Below the pieces are notes generated by a model, which saw only the letters and a list, made by a program, of their open reading frames with translations, was not told where the DNA came from and made no database searches. 64,000 nucleotides of DNA from the NCBI GenBank assembly GCA_946800325.1, contig OX326957.1, forward strand, positions 25,297,554 through 25,361,553, in the 5' to 3' direction. Source of the DNA: Luzula sylvatica. Its lineage: Eukaryota > Streptophyta > Magnoliopsida > Poales > Juncaceae. The translations under genes were made by a program, and so were the position numbers. Below, in pieces: positions 62,980-64,000 of the stretch (position 1 is its first letter; every line of letters starts with the position of its first letter).

Positions 62980-64000
62980 CTAGGGGATTACCCGTGCTTC
63001 GCGGCTGTTTTGTTTCATTTGTTTTGCCATACACATAATATAGAGTTATGATTTTTCGGGATCAAATGTAAGACTTTGCGAAAATAAAAATCATATTGAT
63101 TAAGGAAGCTTGTTAATGACAAGATTATTATGCTATTTTGAAGCTGACACAATACGAAATATTTATTTACTACTTTAATGCAACACATACAAAAAAAATA
63201 ATGAATATCACTATAATATAATAAAATAATATGCGTGTACATAAATAAAAAACAAAATCATATGATATTTTAAATTTTCATATCAAAAAATAAGAATAAT
63301 AACATTATAAAAGTTCAAACAAATTATTTGTGTTTGATAAATTTTATGTTTCGTGTTTATTATTGAAAAATATTCTATAAGCTAAAGAAATTATTTGTGT
63401 TTAGTAAATAAATATCTTTCATTTTTATTATTTTTTTTAAAGACTAACATGAAATTATTTTATGTAAAAATACAAATATAACATACTTAGTAGTATGTGC
63501 AATTTTTTTCAATTATAGTTTTAATAATAATAATAATTAGGCTTACAAGTCATTAATGTAATTATATTTATTTGTATATATTTTGTTACATAATTGTTTT
63601 CATAATTTTAAGTTAGAGAAAACTATTGAATATATGATAATATGGATCTCAAAATAAAGATAAAATTCAATTGAATATATTTCTTAATTTTTTTAAATTA
63701 TATTATGAAAAAATACTAACAATATTTGATGTATGTTTTATGATATTATATATTTATTTATTAATGTTAGATATTTAAACTCTTCATATTCTATTTGTAT
63801 TCATAATTGATCATGTAACATATTGTGAAAAAATTCAAAATCAAATACAATTGGTCCAACATGAACCTAACGAATAATATTTTGACACATCATCAGTGTA
63901 AGGTGACGTGACCTTCTAAAATTGCTTAAAACTTTGTGTAAAATAAGGGACACATAAATGTCTACAAATAAATCATAATCACACAAAATCAAAGGTTAAT
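62980..64000 (-). mobile_element. Helitron-like element, 3' end at 62980, runs past the window edge
   Basis: On the minus strand the terminus reads CCGCGAAGCACGGGTAATCCCCTAG followed by T (insert between A and T). It has an imperfect GC-rich hairpin ten bases before CTAG, the standard Helitron 3' end. The body to 64000 is AT-rich and shares a stretch near 63770-63900 with the element at 1680-3200. No helicase coding is visible and the 5' end is outside the window. Confidence 0.5.

Overview
This is nuclear DNA from a flowering plant, most likely a eudicot. The genes have GT-AG introns of plant size, the intergenic DNA is very AT-rich, and much of the window is transposons typical of plants (hAT, L1-type LINE, copia, Harbinger-like and Helitron-like). 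All five well-preserved genes belong to plant families: a FAD2-type oleate desaturase, an AAP amino acid permease, a CBL calcium sensor, a LigB/DOPA-dioxygenase homologue and a UDP-glycosyltransferase. I cannot name the species. Nothing looks prokaryotic, organellar or CRISPR-like, and I saw no rRNA or tRNA gene.

Layout. 1-1127 (minus): FAD2-like desaturase, open to the left edge and lacking only its last few codons. 1.7-9.3 kb: transposon-rich DNA with a Helitron-like element carrying a hAT MITE, two copies of a 550-bp hAT family, and a LINE remnant split by another hAT. 9.83-12.48 kb (minus): intact seven-exon amino acid permease. 13.1-24.9 kb: nested repeats, comprising a LINE inside a hAT remnant, two arrays of a ~172-bp satellite, a minus-strand LINE broken by a composite insertion with a 490-bp inverted repeat, and a duplicated minisatellite block. 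26.25-27.63 kb (plus): intact eight-exon CBL2/3-like gene. 28.7-30.4 kb (plus): intact three-exon LigB gene. 32.59-38.28 kb: complete but non-autonomous copia element with near-identical LTRs.

39.5-44.8 kb holds three broken gene pieces: a plastid-targeted protein gene interrupted by a 1386-bp solo LTR, the last two exons of a 2-oxoglutarate dioxygenase, and a fragment of a PB1-domain Raf-like kinase. 46.0-46.9 kb is an inverted partial copy of the CBL 3' end, followed by tandem palindromes. 49.2-51.9 kb (plus): intact three-exon UGT. 52.9-58.7 kb: nested hAT elements and a Harbinger-like element filled with trinucleotide repeats. 59.3-59.8 kb: malic-enzyme exon remnants. The window ends in a second Helitron-like element.

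The intact genes are not an obvious pathway or cluster; they look like ordinary dispersed genes separated by transposons. For nine of the DNA transposons I matched the target-site duplication base by base at both ends: eight hAT elements with 8-bp duplications and one Harbinger-like element with TTA. A further hAT has a 7/8 match. Exon junctions were placed by eye from reading frame, splice dinucleotides and family similarity. No database search was run.
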